64,000 bases of DNA. It comes from Idiomarina ramblicola. Its GTDB lineage: Bacteria > Pseudomonadota > Gammaproteobacteria > Enterobacterales > Alteromonadaceae. Under the pieces are notes generated by a model. The model worked only from the letters and a program-made list of their open reading frames with translations. It made no database searches and was not told the origin of the DNA. How positions within the stretch are numbered: the stretch's first letter is position 1; the number at the start of each line of letters is the position of its first letter. The stretch is taken from assembly GCF_003987255.1 (NCBI RefSeq), contig NZ_PIQC01000007.1:62001-126000 (forward strand), read 5' to 3'. The translations under genes were made by a program, and so were the position numbers. Below are positions 25,289-34,622 of this stretch, piece after piece.

Positions 25289-25968
25289 GTCAGCTATCTG
25301 GCGGACAAACCTGGCTGACACTGCTCAAGAGAGACTTGCGTATAGCAGCTCGCCGCCGCAGCGACGCGTTGAACCCTCTGCTGTTTTTACTCATGGTTGT
25401 GACTTTATTTCCGTTAGGAATTGGTCCGGGACCGGATATATTGGCTCGCATAGCGCCCGGTATCATTTGGGTCGCCGCTTTACTCGCCAGCTTACTGGGG
25501 CTGGAACGATTATTTCGCGATGACTTTCAGGACGGTACGCTGGAGCAGATGTGTTTGTTGCCGCAACCTCTGGCTTTCAATGTGACCGCAAAAATGATGG
25601 CGCACTGGTTGTTAAGTGGTTTACCGTTAGTTATTTTATCGCCTTTGCTGGCGTTGCTACTGAGTTTACCCGTACAAGGGTGGTGGGCGCTGGCTTTAAC
25701 GTTATTGTTAGGAACCCCGGCTTTAAGTGCTCTGGGCGCTATTGGCGCAGCTCTTACCTTGCAGGTTCAGCGCGGAAACTCTTTAGTAAGCTTGATCCTT
25801 ATTCCACTGTTTATTCCGTTGCTTATATTTGCCACCGCTGCGGTGGAAAATGCCTCAATGGGACTTGCAGTTCACGGCCAGTTGGCGATACTGGCGGCAA
25901 TTTCTGTGTTAACCGTAACATTGGCTCCGCTGGCTGTAGCTGCTGGCATTAGAATGAGTGTGAATTAA
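25285..25968 (+). CDS. ccmB: Heme exporter membrane protein CcmB
   Basis: Membrane partner of CcmA. The 227-residue protein has six hydrophobic segments and the family features RRSDALNPLLFLLMVVTLFP near the N-terminus and LLGLERLFRDDFQDGTLEQM after the second segment. Start ATG overlaps the ccmA stop (ATGA), typical for coupled translation of transporter subunits. It is followed after one base by ccmC. Confidence 0.95.
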   Translation: MSQLSGGQTWLTLLKRDLRIAARRRSDALNPLLFLLMVVTLFPLGIGPGPDILARIAPGIIWVAALLASLLGLERLFRDDFQDGTLEQMCLLPQPLAFNVTAKMMAHWLLSGLPLVILSPLLALLLSLPVQGWWALALTLLLGTPALSALGAIGAALTLQVQRGNSLVSLILIPLFIPLLIFATAAVENASMGLAVHGQLAILAAISVLTVTLAPLAVAAGIRMSVN

Positions 25969-25969
25969 T

Positions 25970-26707
25970 ATGTGGCGATGGTTACATCCGTACGCGAAAC
26001 CCGAAGCAACCTATAACTTGTTGCAAAAGCTTCTGCCCTGGTTTGTGGCATTAACGTTAGTCACGCTTGTCACAGGCGTCGTTTGGGGGCTGGCTTTTGC
26101 TCCGGGCGATTACCAACAGGGCGACAGCTACCGGATCATTTTCCTGCATGTGCCCGCGGCTATTTTTTCCATGGGTGCCTATATGGGTATGGCTATCATG
26201 GGAGCCGTCGCACTTATCTGGCAAATTAAAACCGCGGAATGGTCGATTCCTGCTATTGCGCCTGTGGGGGCGGCACTAACCATTGTTGCCTTATTAACCG
26301 GGGCTATTTGGGGCAAGCCCATGTGGGGCACCTGGTGGGTGTGGGATGCGCGGCTAACATCAGAACTTATCCTATTGTTTCTTTATGTGGGTGTCATGGC
26401 GTTGTATTTTGCGTTTGATGATGCCAGAACCGGTGCTAAAGCTGCGGCTATTTTATCGTTGGTTGGGGTGATTAACTTACCGATTATTCATTTTTCGGTT
26501 GAGTGGTGGAATACGCTTCACCAGGGTGCAACGATTACAAAATTTGAACGTCCGTCAATTGCGACCAGTATGTTAATTCCTTTATTAATCTGTCTGACAG
26601 GTTTTGCTTTTTTGACGGTATCGCTAGTGATGATGCGCCTAAAAAATGAGATACTCAGGCAGGAATTACACCGTCCGTGGGCACAGCAGAAACTGGAGCA
26701 AGACTAA
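25970..26707 (+). CDS. ccmC: Heme handling protein CcmC
   Basis: CcmC loads heme on CcmE in the periplasm. The 245-residue membrane protein has six segments and the conserved Trp-rich motif GTWWVWDARLTSELILLFLY, with flanking conserved histidines in RIIFLHVPAAIFSMG and IIHFSVEWWNTLHQG that ligate heme. Normal length. The stop shares its last base with the ccmD start at 26707. Confidence 0.97.
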   Translation: MWRWLHPYAKPEATYNLLQKLLPWFVALTLVTLVTGVVWGLAFAPGDYQQGDSYRIIFLHVPAAIFSMGAYMGMAIMGAVALIWQIKTAEWSIPAIAPVGAALTIVALLTGAIWGKPMWGTWWVWDARLTSELILLFLYVGVMALYFAFDDARTGAKAAAILSLVGVINLPIIHFSVEWWNTLHQGATITKFERPSIATSMLIPLLICLTGFAFLTVSLVMMRLKNEILRQELHRPWAQQKLEQD

Positions 26708-26937
26708 TGGCCTTTGACAGTTTTACCGACTTCGTTTCGATGGGTGGTTATGGACTTTATGTGTGGTTGTCATTCTTTTTAAGTTTTGTTGTGCTTGCCG
26801 GGGTGGCGTTAGAAACCTTATTAGCAAAACGGCAATTGGTTAAGAAAAGTAAGCAGTTACAACAGCGCCAACAACGCTTGGCGAGACGCAAAGCAAGCCG
26901 TGCAGCAGTAGGAGACGGTAATGAATCCAAGACGTAA
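26707..26937 (+). CDS. ccmD: Heme exporter small subunit CcmD
   Basis: CcmD is a small membrane protein needed to release holo-CcmE from the CcmABC complex. The 76-residue product begins [20 protein letters not shown], the family signature just before its one membrane segment, and ends in a basic tail ([17 protein letters not shown]). The ATG at 26707 overlaps the ccmC stop by one base; a longer reading from 26677 would add only ccmC-overlapping residues. It overlaps ccmE by 17 bases. Confidence 0.92.
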   Translation: MAFDSFTDFVSMGGYGLYVWLSFFLSFVVLAGVALETLLAKRQLVKKSKQLQQRQQRLARRKASRAAVGDGNESKT

Positions 26938-27403
26938 ACAACGGTTAACCTGGGTTGCGGTTTTAGTCATCGGGGTGTCTATTGCTTCTGGGCTAATGCT
27001 GTATGCGTTGAGCCAGAGCATTGACCTGTTTTATACACCAAGCGAATTGGTGGAAGGCAAAGGTGACGATAAGCAAAAGCCTCAGGTCGGCCAGCGTATG
27101 AGAGTCGGCGGCATGGTGGTTGAAGGCTCGGTAGAACGTAATCGCGACACGCTCGAAGTTTCCTTTAAAGTCACGGATATCGGGCCAGAGGTCACGGTGC
27201 TTTATCAAGGTATTCTGCCGGACTTGTTCCGTGAAGGGCAGGGTATTGTTGCTCAGGGCGAGTTGATAGAACCTACGGTGTTAAAAGCCAGTGAGGTCTT
27301 AGCTAAGCACGATGAAGAGTATATGCCGCCGGAACTGGCTGAGCAGATGAAAGGAATAAAACACGTAAACCCAAACGACGTTGAATACGGTGACGGGAAA
27401 TGA
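26921..27403 (+). CDS. ccmE: Heme chaperone CcmE
   Basis: CcmE takes heme covalently on a histidine and carries it to the CcmF/H lyase. The 160-residue protein has a short cytoplasmic start, one membrane anchor (about 10-31) and an OB-fold periplasmic domain. The heme-binding His and following Tyr are in [13 protein letters not shown] (HxxxY type). The start lies within ccmD and the stop overlaps ccmF by four bases. Confidence 0.97.
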   Translation: MNPRRKQRLTWVAVLVIGVSIASGLMLYALSQSIDLFYTPSELVEGKGDDKQKPQVGQRMRVGGMVVEGSVERNRDTLEVSFKVTDIGPEVTVLYQGILPDLFREGQGIVAQGELIEPTVLKASEVLAKHDEEYMPPELAEQMKGIKHVNPNDVEYGDGK

Positions 27404-29355
27404 TTGCTGAAGCAGGACACCTTGCCATAGCGATTGCGCTGGCTTTTTCTGTATTGCTGGCTGTTTACCCATTATGGGGCGCGGCCAAAGGAAACGGCGG
27501 TATGATGGCATTAGCCAGGCCGTTTGCCTATGGTCAGTTCTTTTTTACCGCTATTGCTTTTGGCTTATTAGTCTGGGGCTTTGTCAGCAACGACTTTAGT
27601 ATTGCTTACGTTGCTGCAAACTCAAACAGTCAGTTGCCAGTAGTGTACAGGGTTACGGCTGTCTGGGGCTCGCATGAAGGATCGTTTCTGCTGTGGATGT
27701 TGATGCAGGCAGGCTGGATAGCGGCAGTAGCGATATTCTCCCGATCAATGCCATTACCAATGATAGCCCGCGTGTTGGCGATTCTGGGGCTGATAAGCAT
27801 TGGTTTTTATTTGTTTATGCTGACGGTCTCTAATCCATTTGACCGAAGTTTGCCCATGATTCCGGTTGACGGAAGGGATCTCAATCCGCTGTTACAAGAC
27901 CCCGGGATGATCATTCATCCGCCATTGCTGTACATGGGCTACGTCGGGTTTTCTGTAGCCTTTGCTTTTGCGATTGCCGCGTTATTGTCCGGCAAGCTTG
28001 ATGCAGCCTGGGCGCGTTGGTCTCGTCCGTGGACTCTTGCCGCTTGGATTTTTCTGACGCTGGGCATTGCTATTGGTAGCTGGTGGGCTTACTACGAGCT
28101 TGGCTGGGGTGGCTGGTGGTTCTGGGACCCGGTGGAAAATGCGAGCTTTATGCCCTGGCTGGTGGGAACCGCATTATTGCACTCTCTGGCGGTGACAGAG
28201 AAGCGGGGGAGCTTCAAGTCCTGGACTGTTTTGTTGGCAATATCTGCCTTTAGTTTGAGCTTACTGGGTACTTTCCTGGTACGTTCCGGTGTCCTGGTTT
28301 CTGTGCACGCGTTTGCTTCTGACCCAACCCGGGGACTGTTTATTCTGATTCTTCTGGGTCTGGTGGTTGGTGGATCTTTGATTCTTTATGGTCTGCGTGC
28401 CGGGAAAATGCAGAGTTACAGTCGCTACGAATTGCTTTCCCGAGAAGTTATGCTGCTAGGCAATAATGTGCTGTTAATGGCAGCTATGGTGGTGGTGTTT
28501 TTAGGAACGATGCTGCCTTTGGTTCATAAGGAAATTGGGCTTGGAACGATTTCAATTGGCGAACCTTTCTTTAACGAACTTTACAGCTGGCTGGTAATTC
28601 CATTTGCGTTAATGCTTGGCATGGGACCGTTAATGCGTTGGCGCCGGCAAGCCATGAAACCACTTTTAAAGCCAGTGGCATTGGCACTGGCGTTAGCAAT
28701 AGTGTTGGCTTATACCTTGCCTAAAATCTGGGCAGACGAGTTGCCTGCAATGGTTGTCATTGCTCTGTTTCTGGCGTTCTGGGTGGCGCTGGCCACCTTA
28801 ACGGAAGTGCAGCAAAGCGTCCAACAGCGTAAGCAGGGCTGGTCCGGTCTGAAGAAAATTTCTGGTAGTCACTGGGGGATGGTGCTGGGGCATTTAGGAT
28901 TTGCCGTAACCCTAATTGGTATTACCTTAGTGTCTCACTACGAGCAAGAGAGAGACATTGCGCTGGCGCCCGGGGAGTCAGTTGAGGTCATGGATTACAA
29001 TGTCGTGTTTGAGAGCCTGCAGCACCGCGAAGGGCCTAACTACGATGCCGACGAAGGGGTATTTACTGTCTACAAAGATGGACAGAGAGTTACTCAGTTA
29101 ACCAGTGAAAAACGTTTCTACCGAGTTCAGCGAACCAGTATGACGGAAGTTGGCTTGGATGCCAGTTTGTTGCGCGATGTTTATATTGCTATGGGGGAAC
29201 CCTTAGATAACGAAACCTGGGCTATCCGTTTCTATATTAAGCCTTTTGTGCGCTGGATTTGGCTGGGTGCCATCATTATGGCCGTAGGCGGTGTTATGGC
29301 ATTGGCCGACAAGCGATACCGTAAACGCGGTAAGAAGGAGATTGCCAATGACTAA
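27400..29355 (+). CDS. ccmF: Cytochrome c heme lyase subunit CcmF
   Basis: CcmF joins heme to apocytochrome c together with CcmH. The 651-residue protein has about 15 membrane segments, the Trp-rich WWD domain [18 protein letters not shown] (about residues 235-255), and conserved heme-ligand histidines in the flanking loops, e.g. [11 protein letters not shown] and [11 protein letters not shown]. Full length, starting in an ATGA overlap with ccmE and ending eight bases after the ccmG start. Confidence 0.97.
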   Translation: MIAEAGHLAIAIALAFSVLLAVYPLWGAAKGNGGMMALARPFAYGQFFFTAIAFGLLVWGFVSNDFSIAYVAANSNSQLPVVYRVTAVWGSHEGSFLLWMLMQAGWIAAVAIFSRSMPLPMIARVLAILGLISIGFYLFMLTVSNPFDRSLPMIPVDGRDLNPLLQDPGMIIHPPLLYMGYVGFSVAFAFAIAALLSGKLDAAWARWSRPWTLAAWIFLTLGIAIGSWWAYYELGWGGWWFWDPVENASFMPWLVGTALLHSLAVTEKRGSFKSWTVLLAISAFSLSLLGTFLVRSGVLVSVHAFASDPTRGLFILILLGLVVGGSLILYGLRAGKMQSYSRYELLSREVMLLGNNVLLMAAMVVVFLGTMLPLVHKEIGLGTISIGEPFFNELYSWLVIPFALMLGMGPLMRWRRQAMKPLLKPVALALALAIVLAYTLPKIWADELPAMVVIALFLAFWVALATLTEVQQSVQQRKQGWSGLKKISGSHWGMVLGHLGFAVTLIGITLVSHYEQERDIALAPGESVEVMDYNVVFESLQHREGPNYDADEGVFTVYKDGQRVTQLTSEKRFYRVQRTSMTEVGLDASLLRDVYIAMGEPLDNETWAIRFYIKPFVRWIWLGAIIMAVGGVMALADKRYRKRGKKEIAND

Positions 29356-29896
29356 ATTTCGCTGGTTAATCTTGTTCGGACCACTGGTTTTATTTGCTGC
29401 ATTGGTTGTGTTTTTACTGAAAGGGCTAGGCAGTGATCCAACCGAGTTGGACTCGGCGTTGATAGATGAGCCTGTGCCTCAGTTTGAGGCCAGTGATCTT
29501 TATGATACCGAAGTGCTTTACGACCAGTCGATACTGCAGGAAGGTCCGGTTTTAATGAATGTATGGGCGACCTGGTGCCCTACGTGCCGTGCCGAGCATG
29601 AGTTTCTGAATGAACTGGCATCGAGAGGCGTTCCCATTGTTGGTCTTAACTATAAAGATGATTCCAGACAAAAAGCGGTTAAGTGGTTAAATACACTGGG
29701 TGACCCCTACGTTATTAATTTATTTGACCCAAAAGGAAAAATTGCTTTTGAGTTTGGCGTCTACGGTGCTCCGGAAACCTATTTTATTGATCACAAGGGC
29801 GTTATTCGCTATCGCCATGTGGGTGATGTCAATCAACGCAATTGGTCAAATAAACTGCAAGGAATTTATCAGCAGCTAGTGGAGGAAGCCAAATGA
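29348..29896 (+). CDS. ccmG: Thiol:disulfide interchange protein CcmG (DsbE)
   Basis: Membrane-anchored thioredoxin-like reductant that keeps the CXXCH cysteines of apocytochrome c reduced. I start at ATG 29348 (182 residues, [16 protein letters not shown]...), where the signal anchor begins; an earlier frame start lies inside ccmF. The active site is WATWCPTCRAEH, and the conserved cis-Pro and Glu region is VYGAPETYFID. It overlaps ccmF by eight bases and ccmH by four. Confidence 0.96.
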   Translation: MTKFRWLILFGPLVLFAALVVFLLKGLGSDPTELDSALIDEPVPQFEASDLYDTEVLYDQSILQEGPVLMNVWATWCPTCRAEHEFLNELASRGVPIVGLNYKDDSRQKAVKWLNTLGDPYVINLFDPKGKIAFEFGVYGAPETYFIDHKGVIRYRHVGDVNQRNWSNKLQGIYQQLVEEAK

Positions 29897-30354
29897 TACG
29901 GGGTTTGCTAGTGGCTTTTTCTGCTGTCTTCATGTTGGTTTTCACTGCGTCAGCAGAAAATGAAAACAGTTATCAGTTTGAGAACGAACAGCAACGTGCA
30001 ACTTATCGGCAACTGATAAAAGAACTTCGTTGTCCTAAGTGTCAGAATCAAAATATTGCTGATTCGAATGCGCCATTGGCTGAAGATATGCGCGATCGTA
30101 CTTATCAGATGTTAAAAGAAGGCCAGTCGCGAGAAGCAATAATTGAGTTCATGGTTGCTCGTTATGGTGACTTTGTGCATTACCAACCGCCATTTACGAC
30201 GATAACCAGCATTTTATGGTGGGGGCCTTTATTCATTGTCATTATTGGCATTGGCACTGCAGTGGGCTTAACCAGAAAGAAAAAGGCGGCTGTAGAATTA
30301 ACGCAGGAAGAGCGTCAGCGTCTAGAGCAACTGAGGAAGTCCGGCGATGAGTAG
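29893..30354 (+). CDS. ccmH: Cytochrome c biogenesis protein CcmH (CcmL)
   Basis: A 153-residue thiol protein of the heme lyase complex. It has a signal sequence, the redox motif LRCPKCQNQNIADSNAPLA (LRCxxCQ), and a C-terminal membrane anchor (about 110-130) with a short cytoplasmic tail. It corresponds to the N-terminal half of E. coli CcmH; the TPR half is the separate next gene, ccmI, as in Pseudomonas and Shewanella. Confidence 0.95.
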   Translation: MIRGLLVAFSAVFMLVFTASAENENSYQFENEQQRATYRQLIKELRCPKCQNQNIADSNAPLAEDMRDRTYQMLKEGQSREAIIEFMVARYGDFVHYQPPFTTITSILWWGPLFIVIIGIGTAVGLTRKKKAAVELTQEERQRLEQLRKSGDE

Positions 30355-31555
30355 TTTGTGGTTACTAATGTTATTGATGTTACTCGTTGCGGTGGTATTT
30401 GTCTTGCTGGCAACCGGGAAACAACGGCGGTATCAAAGACGCCAGGATGAAAACCAACGTTGGTACGAGCAACGTTTGGCAGAGCTAGAAGAAGAACGTT
30501 CTCAGTTTGGTTTACCGGAAGAAGATTATCAGCACGCGAAGCAAGAGCTGGATAAAACCTTTTTGAACGATAGCCAGGATGTCGAAGAAGATATTAAGTG
30601 GCAACGAGCGCCGGTTACTGTTCCTATTGTCTTGCTGGTTGTTGTATCTGCGGTATTGTATTGGGCTTTTGGTAGCTGGCAGTTACAGCTGCAAGCAGAA
30701 GATGCGCGTAAGCAGCTACCCGAGCTAGGGAAAACTTTGTTACAGCAACAGAACCAGCAAGCTGACCGTGAAGATTTAAATACCTTCGCTTTAGGCTTGC
30801 GTCAAAAATTAATGCGAGAGCCCGACGATGCGGTTGCTTGGTGGATTTATGCCGGGATAATGGTTGATCTTGGCGCTCAGGAAGAAGCGAACGAAGCTTT
30901 TCAGAAAGCATTGCAGCTTGAACCCGATAGGGTCAACACTTTAGTCAGTTACAGTCGCTTCTTATTGGTGTCGGGCGCCGAAGAGGATCAGCCTAAAGCC
31001 GCTCGTTTGTTGGCTCATGCGTTGCAGCAAGATCCTGGTAATATTGAAGCTTTATCCTTACTGGGTTTCGTTGCATTTGAACGTCAGGACTGGGAACAGG
31101 CAGTAAGTGCCTGGCAGCTATTAAAAGAGCGTTTGCCCCAAAGTTCTGAGCGCTATCAGGCGGTAGCCAATGCGTTAGAGCGTGCAAAAGAACAACAACA
31201 GAAGGCGCAGGTGCAGCTACAAGTGACTGTTGAGTTAAGTGATAGCATGCGCCATCACCTGCCAACTGACGGTACTCTTTTTGTTTATGTAACCGGAGCT
31301 GAGCAACCTATGCCGGCGGCCGTGGTTAGGCAACCGCTTAGTGAGTTTCCCGTTACTGTAACCTTGTCGAATCAAAATGCGATGTTGCCGGACTATAAAT
31401 TAAGTGACTTAGAGCAATGGTTAGTCCATGCGAGAATTTCGCAGGATGAAAAAATAGATAGCCAAGCTGGTGATCTCGAAGCTGAAACGGTCACTATAAA
31501 AGCTAATGGTTCGACTGATTTAACTTTGACTTTATCAACCCGGATTAACGAATGA
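30347..31555 (+). CDS. ccmI: Cytochrome c biogenesis TPR protein CcmI
   Basis: CcmI holds apocytochrome c for the CcmF/H lyase. The 402-residue protein has an N-terminal membrane segment, a charged cytoplasmic loop, a second segment (about 86-108) and a periplasmic part with TPR repeats (AVAWWIYAGIMVDLGAQEEA, then RVNTLVSYSRFLLVSG, about 160-260). A final beta-rich domain follows. It overlaps ccmH by eight bases and the mlaA start by four. Confidence 0.92.
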   Translation: MSSLWLLMLLMLLVAVVFVLLATGKQRRYQRRQDENQRWYEQRLAELEEERSQFGLPEEDYQHAKQELDKTFLNDSQDVEEDIKWQRAPVTVPIVLLVVVSAVLYWAFGSWQLQLQAEDARKQLPELGKTLLQQQNQQADREDLNTFALGLRQKLMREPDDAVAWWIYAGIMVDLGAQEEANEAFQKALQLEPDRVNTLVSYSRFLLVSGAEEDQPKAARLLAHALQQDPGNIEALSLLGFVAFERQDWEQAVSAWQLLKERLPQSSERYQAVANALERAKEQQQKAQVQLQVTVELSDSMRHHLPTDGTLFVYVTGAEQPMPAAVVRQPLSEFPVTVTLSNQNAMLPDYKLSDLEQWLVHARISQDEKIDSQAGDLEAETVTIKANGSTDLTLTLSTRINE

Positions 31556-32304
31556 AAAAATATGGATTGTTACTGCTAGTTTCTGTGTTTATGGCAGGAT
31601 GCTCATCAACACCCGATGACTCTTATGCTGACCCACGTGACCCGTTCGAAGATTTTAACCGGGATATGTGGGAGTTTAACCGCGACGTGGATAAAGCGGT
31701 AATCAAACCTGCGGCCGAAACCTATGAATATGTGCCGCAGCCCATCCGGACCTCCTTATATCAAGCGGTAGAAAACCTGGAAGAACCCTCTTCTTTTGTC
31801 AATAATCTGCTGCAATGGAAAATTGCGGATGCCGGCATTTCTCTGGGGCGTTTTGTGGTTAACTCTACGGTCGGTTTAGTTGGCTTATTTGATGTCGCTA
31901 CCCCTATGGGTCTGACCAAGCGGGAAGAGAGTTTTGGCCAGACGTTAGCCGTTTGGGGCGTGCCTGAAGGCCCTTACCTGATGTTGCCGCTTATGGGTCC
32001 CACTGTGGTGGTTGACCGTGGCGGTGACTATGCCGATGGCCAATATTTTCCATATCCGTCGTTAAGCTGGCCTATAGATATAGCTCGTTATGCGATAAAA
32101 GGTCTTGAAATGCGCTTACGCTTGCGTGAACAGGAACGAGTACTGGAGAACTCGCTTGACCCTTACTCCTTTGTTAAGGATGTTTATTATCAGCGTTGGC
32201 AGGATCAGGTCTTTGATGGTAACCCTCCGCAGGAAGAAGAAAATTTCGACGAATGGGACGATGAATTCGACGACACAGATGACTCTGAAACTGAGTCTTA
32301 TTGA
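31552..32304 (+). CDS. mlaA: Outer-membrane lipoprotein MlaA (VacJ)
   Basis: MlaA takes mislocalised phospholipids from the outer leaflet and passes them to MlaC for return to the inner membrane. The 250-residue protein has a lipoprotein signal ending VFMAGCSS, then DPFEDFNRDMWEFNRDVDKA, the MlaA family hallmark, and a glycine-rich amphipathic region (STVGLVGLFDVATPMGL). The acidic C-terminus (EEENFDEWDDEFDD) is a local feature. The start overlaps the ccmI stop, so it is made with the ccm operon rather than with the mla transporter genes. Confidence 0.95.
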   Translation: MKKYGLLLLVSVFMAGCSSTPDDSYADPRDPFEDFNRDMWEFNRDVDKAVIKPAAETYEYVPQPIRTSLYQAVENLEEPSSFVNNLLQWKIADAGISLGRFVVNSTVGLVGLFDVATPMGLTKREESFGQTLAVWGVPEGPYLMLPLMGPTVVVDRGGDYADGQYFPYPSLSWPIDIARYAIKGLEMRLRLREQERVLENSLDPYSFVKDVYYQRWQDQVFDGNPPQEEENFDEWDDEFDDTDDSETESY

Positions 32305-32359
32305 CGATTAGGCATTCCTGAACGATGCTTAGGGTATGAGTCATAATTAAGAGTTGACG

Positions 32360-33349
32360 ATGCCCCGAGCTCACATCGCTTTAATTGAAGATGATCCGGT
32401 ATTTCAGTCTGTCGTCAGGCAGTATCTGCTGAATACCGGTTACGATGTGTGCTGTGCAGACAGCGGGCGAAAAGGTATTGAAATATGCCGCACTGAATGC
32501 CCGGATATTGTTCTGTGTGATTTAAAACTGCCTGATATTGATGGTCTTGAAGTTATAGAGAAACTTCTCAAAGTATGTGCCCATACGCCTATTATCGTTA
32601 TTTCTGCCTCCGAAAAAATGTCTGATATCCGTGAAGCTGTCCGTTTGGGAGCCTGGGACTACCTGGTGAAACCGATTCAAAGTCTCGATGTGATTGAAAA
32701 TGCAGTAGAGCATTGTCTGCAACGCTATCAGCTTGAGGAAACCTATGTACATGATGTGTGGGAGCTTGATGCACACATCGACATTCTGTACCAGGATGAC
32801 TTAATTGTCGGACGTCTGGTGGAAGAGCTGCTTCCTGAAGGTGAGTTAAGGTTAAACAATTATCGGTTTGAGTGCTGTATCAATGACGCCGGTCAAACGC
32901 CGCTCTGGATCGATTATCGACCTCTGACAGAGGGTAAGGTGTTGGTTATTATGGCCGCCGCGCAGAACGCAACAGAACAAGACTTACTGCCTTTGCTGGT
33001 ATTAAAAACGATGATAGATCCACTGATACGACAGCATTTATCTGGGCATGACAACACTTTGCTTTCACCCGGAGCTCTACTGAGTCATTTGAATCATGAA
33101 CTTTGTCATTCTCAGGTCAGGACGGCATTCGATACGTTAGTCGGTGTTGTTGATACGATGAAGCACAACTGGCTCTGGGCTCAGGCGGGAGACAAGTTTC
33201 AGCCCGAGCCGGGAGCTAAGCCTGATCTAGCGTTAGGCATATGGCAACATGCGAACTTCCGGGAGCACAAAATGGAGCACTTACATAAGATACATTGTGC
33301 TTTTAAAGGCACTGAGCTTATTGTGACCGCTGTGCCTCAAACTGCTTAA
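32360..33349 (+). CDS. rssB: RssB-like response regulator
   Basis: A 329-residue protein with an N-terminal receiver (acid pocket D11/D12, phosphorylation site D54 in IVLCDLKLPDIDG, LVKP with the conserved Lys) and a C-terminal degenerate PP2C-like domain (GALLSHLNHELCHSQVRTAF region resembles GALLKQVNHLLRQ of E. coli RssB). E. coli rssB also lies just upstream of galU. RssB delivers the stationary-phase sigma factor RpoS to ClpXP. The start is ATG 32360, with AAGAG upstream; TTG 32354 has no room for a ribosome site. The identification is by similarity from memory and synteny. Confidence 0.75.
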   Translation: MPRAHIALIEDDPVFQSVVRQYLLNTGYDVCCADSGRKGIEICRTECPDIVLCDLKLPDIDGLEVIEKLLKVCAHTPIIVISASEKMSDIREAVRLGAWDYLVKPIQSLDVIENAVEHCLQRYQLEETYVHDVWELDAHIDILYQDDLIVGRLVEELLPEGELRLNNYRFECCINDAGQTPLWIDYRPLTEGKVLVIMAAAQNATEQDLLPLLVLKTMIDPLIRQHLSGHDNTLLSPGALLSHLNHELCHSQVRTAFDTLVGVVDTMKHNWLWAQAGDKFQPEPGAKPDLALGIWQHANFREHKMEHLHKIHCAFKGTELIVTAVPQTA

Positions 33350-33629
33350 TGGCCTGATCCAGATAGGGCAATGACATATTCAGGTTAATAGGTTGAGTGA
33401 ATAAAGGATAACCAATACCTGCTGCCAGCAAGGCCGGAACTTTCCACCATCCTTCAACTTCGACAATAAAGAAGAAAATAAGACAGATAGGTACCAGTTT
33501 GGCCATATTACAAATGAGGCGACGGGGTACCGGCATTTTTTGCTGTGCCATGGACAAAATCATAGCGCGTTCAGTAAAGCTGTACTGGGATAATTGCGGA
33601 ATATTACGCGAAGAAAAATACAAAGCCAT
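33318..33629 (-). CDS. Small conserved membrane protein of unknown function
   Basis: A 103-residue protein starting MALYFSSRNIPQLSQYSF, followed by a basic segment (QQKMPVPRRLICNMAKL) and one or two hydrophobic stretches (LVPICLIFFFIVEVE and KVPALLAAGIGYPLF). It is convergent with the rssB-like gene and overlaps its last 32 bases. I believe similar small proteins occur in related marine bacteria, and may correspond to an unnamed DUF family, but I cannot assign a role. Confidence 0.65.
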   Translation of the reverse strand: MALYFSSRNIPQLSQYSFTERAMILSMAQQKMPVPRRLICNMAKLVPICLIFFFIVEVEGWWKVPALLAAGIGYPLFTQPINLNMSLPYLDQAIKQFEAQRSQ

Positions 33630-33732
33630 AGTCAGTCTTTCATTTGAATTTTGTTAATTGGGTTGCATTATAACATGGGAAAAGGTTATAAACTTCCGCT
33701 TCTGAAGTGAACAGAATTTAAGGACAGCTGTT

Positions 33733-34617
33733 ATGGTCAAAAAAGTCGTTATTCCGGTAGCCGGACTTGGAACTCGGATGTTACCCGCTACCAAAGCCAT
33801 TCCTAAAGAAATGTTGCCATTGGTGGACCGCCCACTTATTCAGTACATTGTTGAAGAGTGTGCTGCTGCGGGTTTAACGGATGTCATTCTGGTTACTCAT
33901 TCGAGTAAAAACTCGATAGAAAATCATTTTGATACCAGTTTCGAGTTGGAAACGACGCTTGAGCAGCGGGTGAAGCGTCAATTGTTGGCCGAAGTTAAAG
34001 CTATTTGCCCGGAGAGTACGACTATAATGCATGTCCGTCAGGGTGTGGCGAAAGGCTTGGGTCATGCTGTTTTGTGTGCTCGTCCTTTAATTGGCGATGA
34101 GCCTTTTGCGGTGGTTTTGCCTGACGTTCTGGTGGACGAGGCCAGCTGTAAACTGAATAAAGACAATTTGGCGGAAATGGTCAGGAATTTTGATGAAAGC
34201 GGCCATTCGCAAGTTATGGTCGAAAAGGTACCACAGCAGGATGTGAGTAATTATGGTATCGCAGACATTAACGGTGTTGAATTAAACCCAGGTGAGCAAG
34301 CTGGTATTACACAGTTAGTTGAAAAGCCTTCAGTTAAAGATGCGCCGTCGGATTTGGCGGTGGTTGGACGCTATGTGTTTTCAGCAGACTTGTGGTCTCT
34401 GCTGGAAAAGACGCCGGTCGGTGCCGGCAATGAAGTTCAATTGACAGACGCTATGGCCATGCTGCTGGAAAAACAGCCAGTCAAAGCTTATTACATGAAA
34501 GGTAAAAGCCATGATTGCGGCAACAAACTGGGATACGCCCAGGCCTTTGTTGAACATGCTTTACGCCACCCTGACTTGGGTGCTGATATGAAAGCCTATA
34601 TTCAATCTTTGAAGTAA
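33733..34617 (+). CDS. galU: UTP-glucose-1-phosphate uridylyltransferase
   Basis: GalU makes UDP-glucose, used for polysaccharide, lipopolysaccharide and glycolipid synthesis. The 294-residue protein has the nucleotide-binding start [21 protein letters not shown] (cited as the GxGTRxLPxTK motif), [16 protein letters not shown], and VVLPDVLVD. Length is normal. A 100-base gap with possible weak promoter boxes (TTGCAT at 33663, TATAAA at 33687, 18 apart) precedes it. It converges with the LysR gene, with five bases between the stops. Confidence 0.97.
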   Translation: MVKKVVIPVAGLGTRMLPATKAIPKEMLPLVDRPLIQYIVEECAAAGLTDVILVTHSSKNSIENHFDTSFELETTLEQRVKRQLLAEVKAICPESTTIMHVRQGVAKGLGHAVLCARPLIGDEPFAVVLPDVLVDEASCKLNKDNLAEMVRNFDESGHSQVMVEKVPQQDVSNYGIADINGVELNPGEQAGITQLVEKPSVKDAPSDLAVVGRYVFSADLWSLLEKTPVGAGNEVQLTDAMAMLLEKQPVKAYYMKGKSHDCGNKLGYAQAFVEHALRHPDLGADMKAYIQSLK

Positions 34618-34622
34618 GCTGT

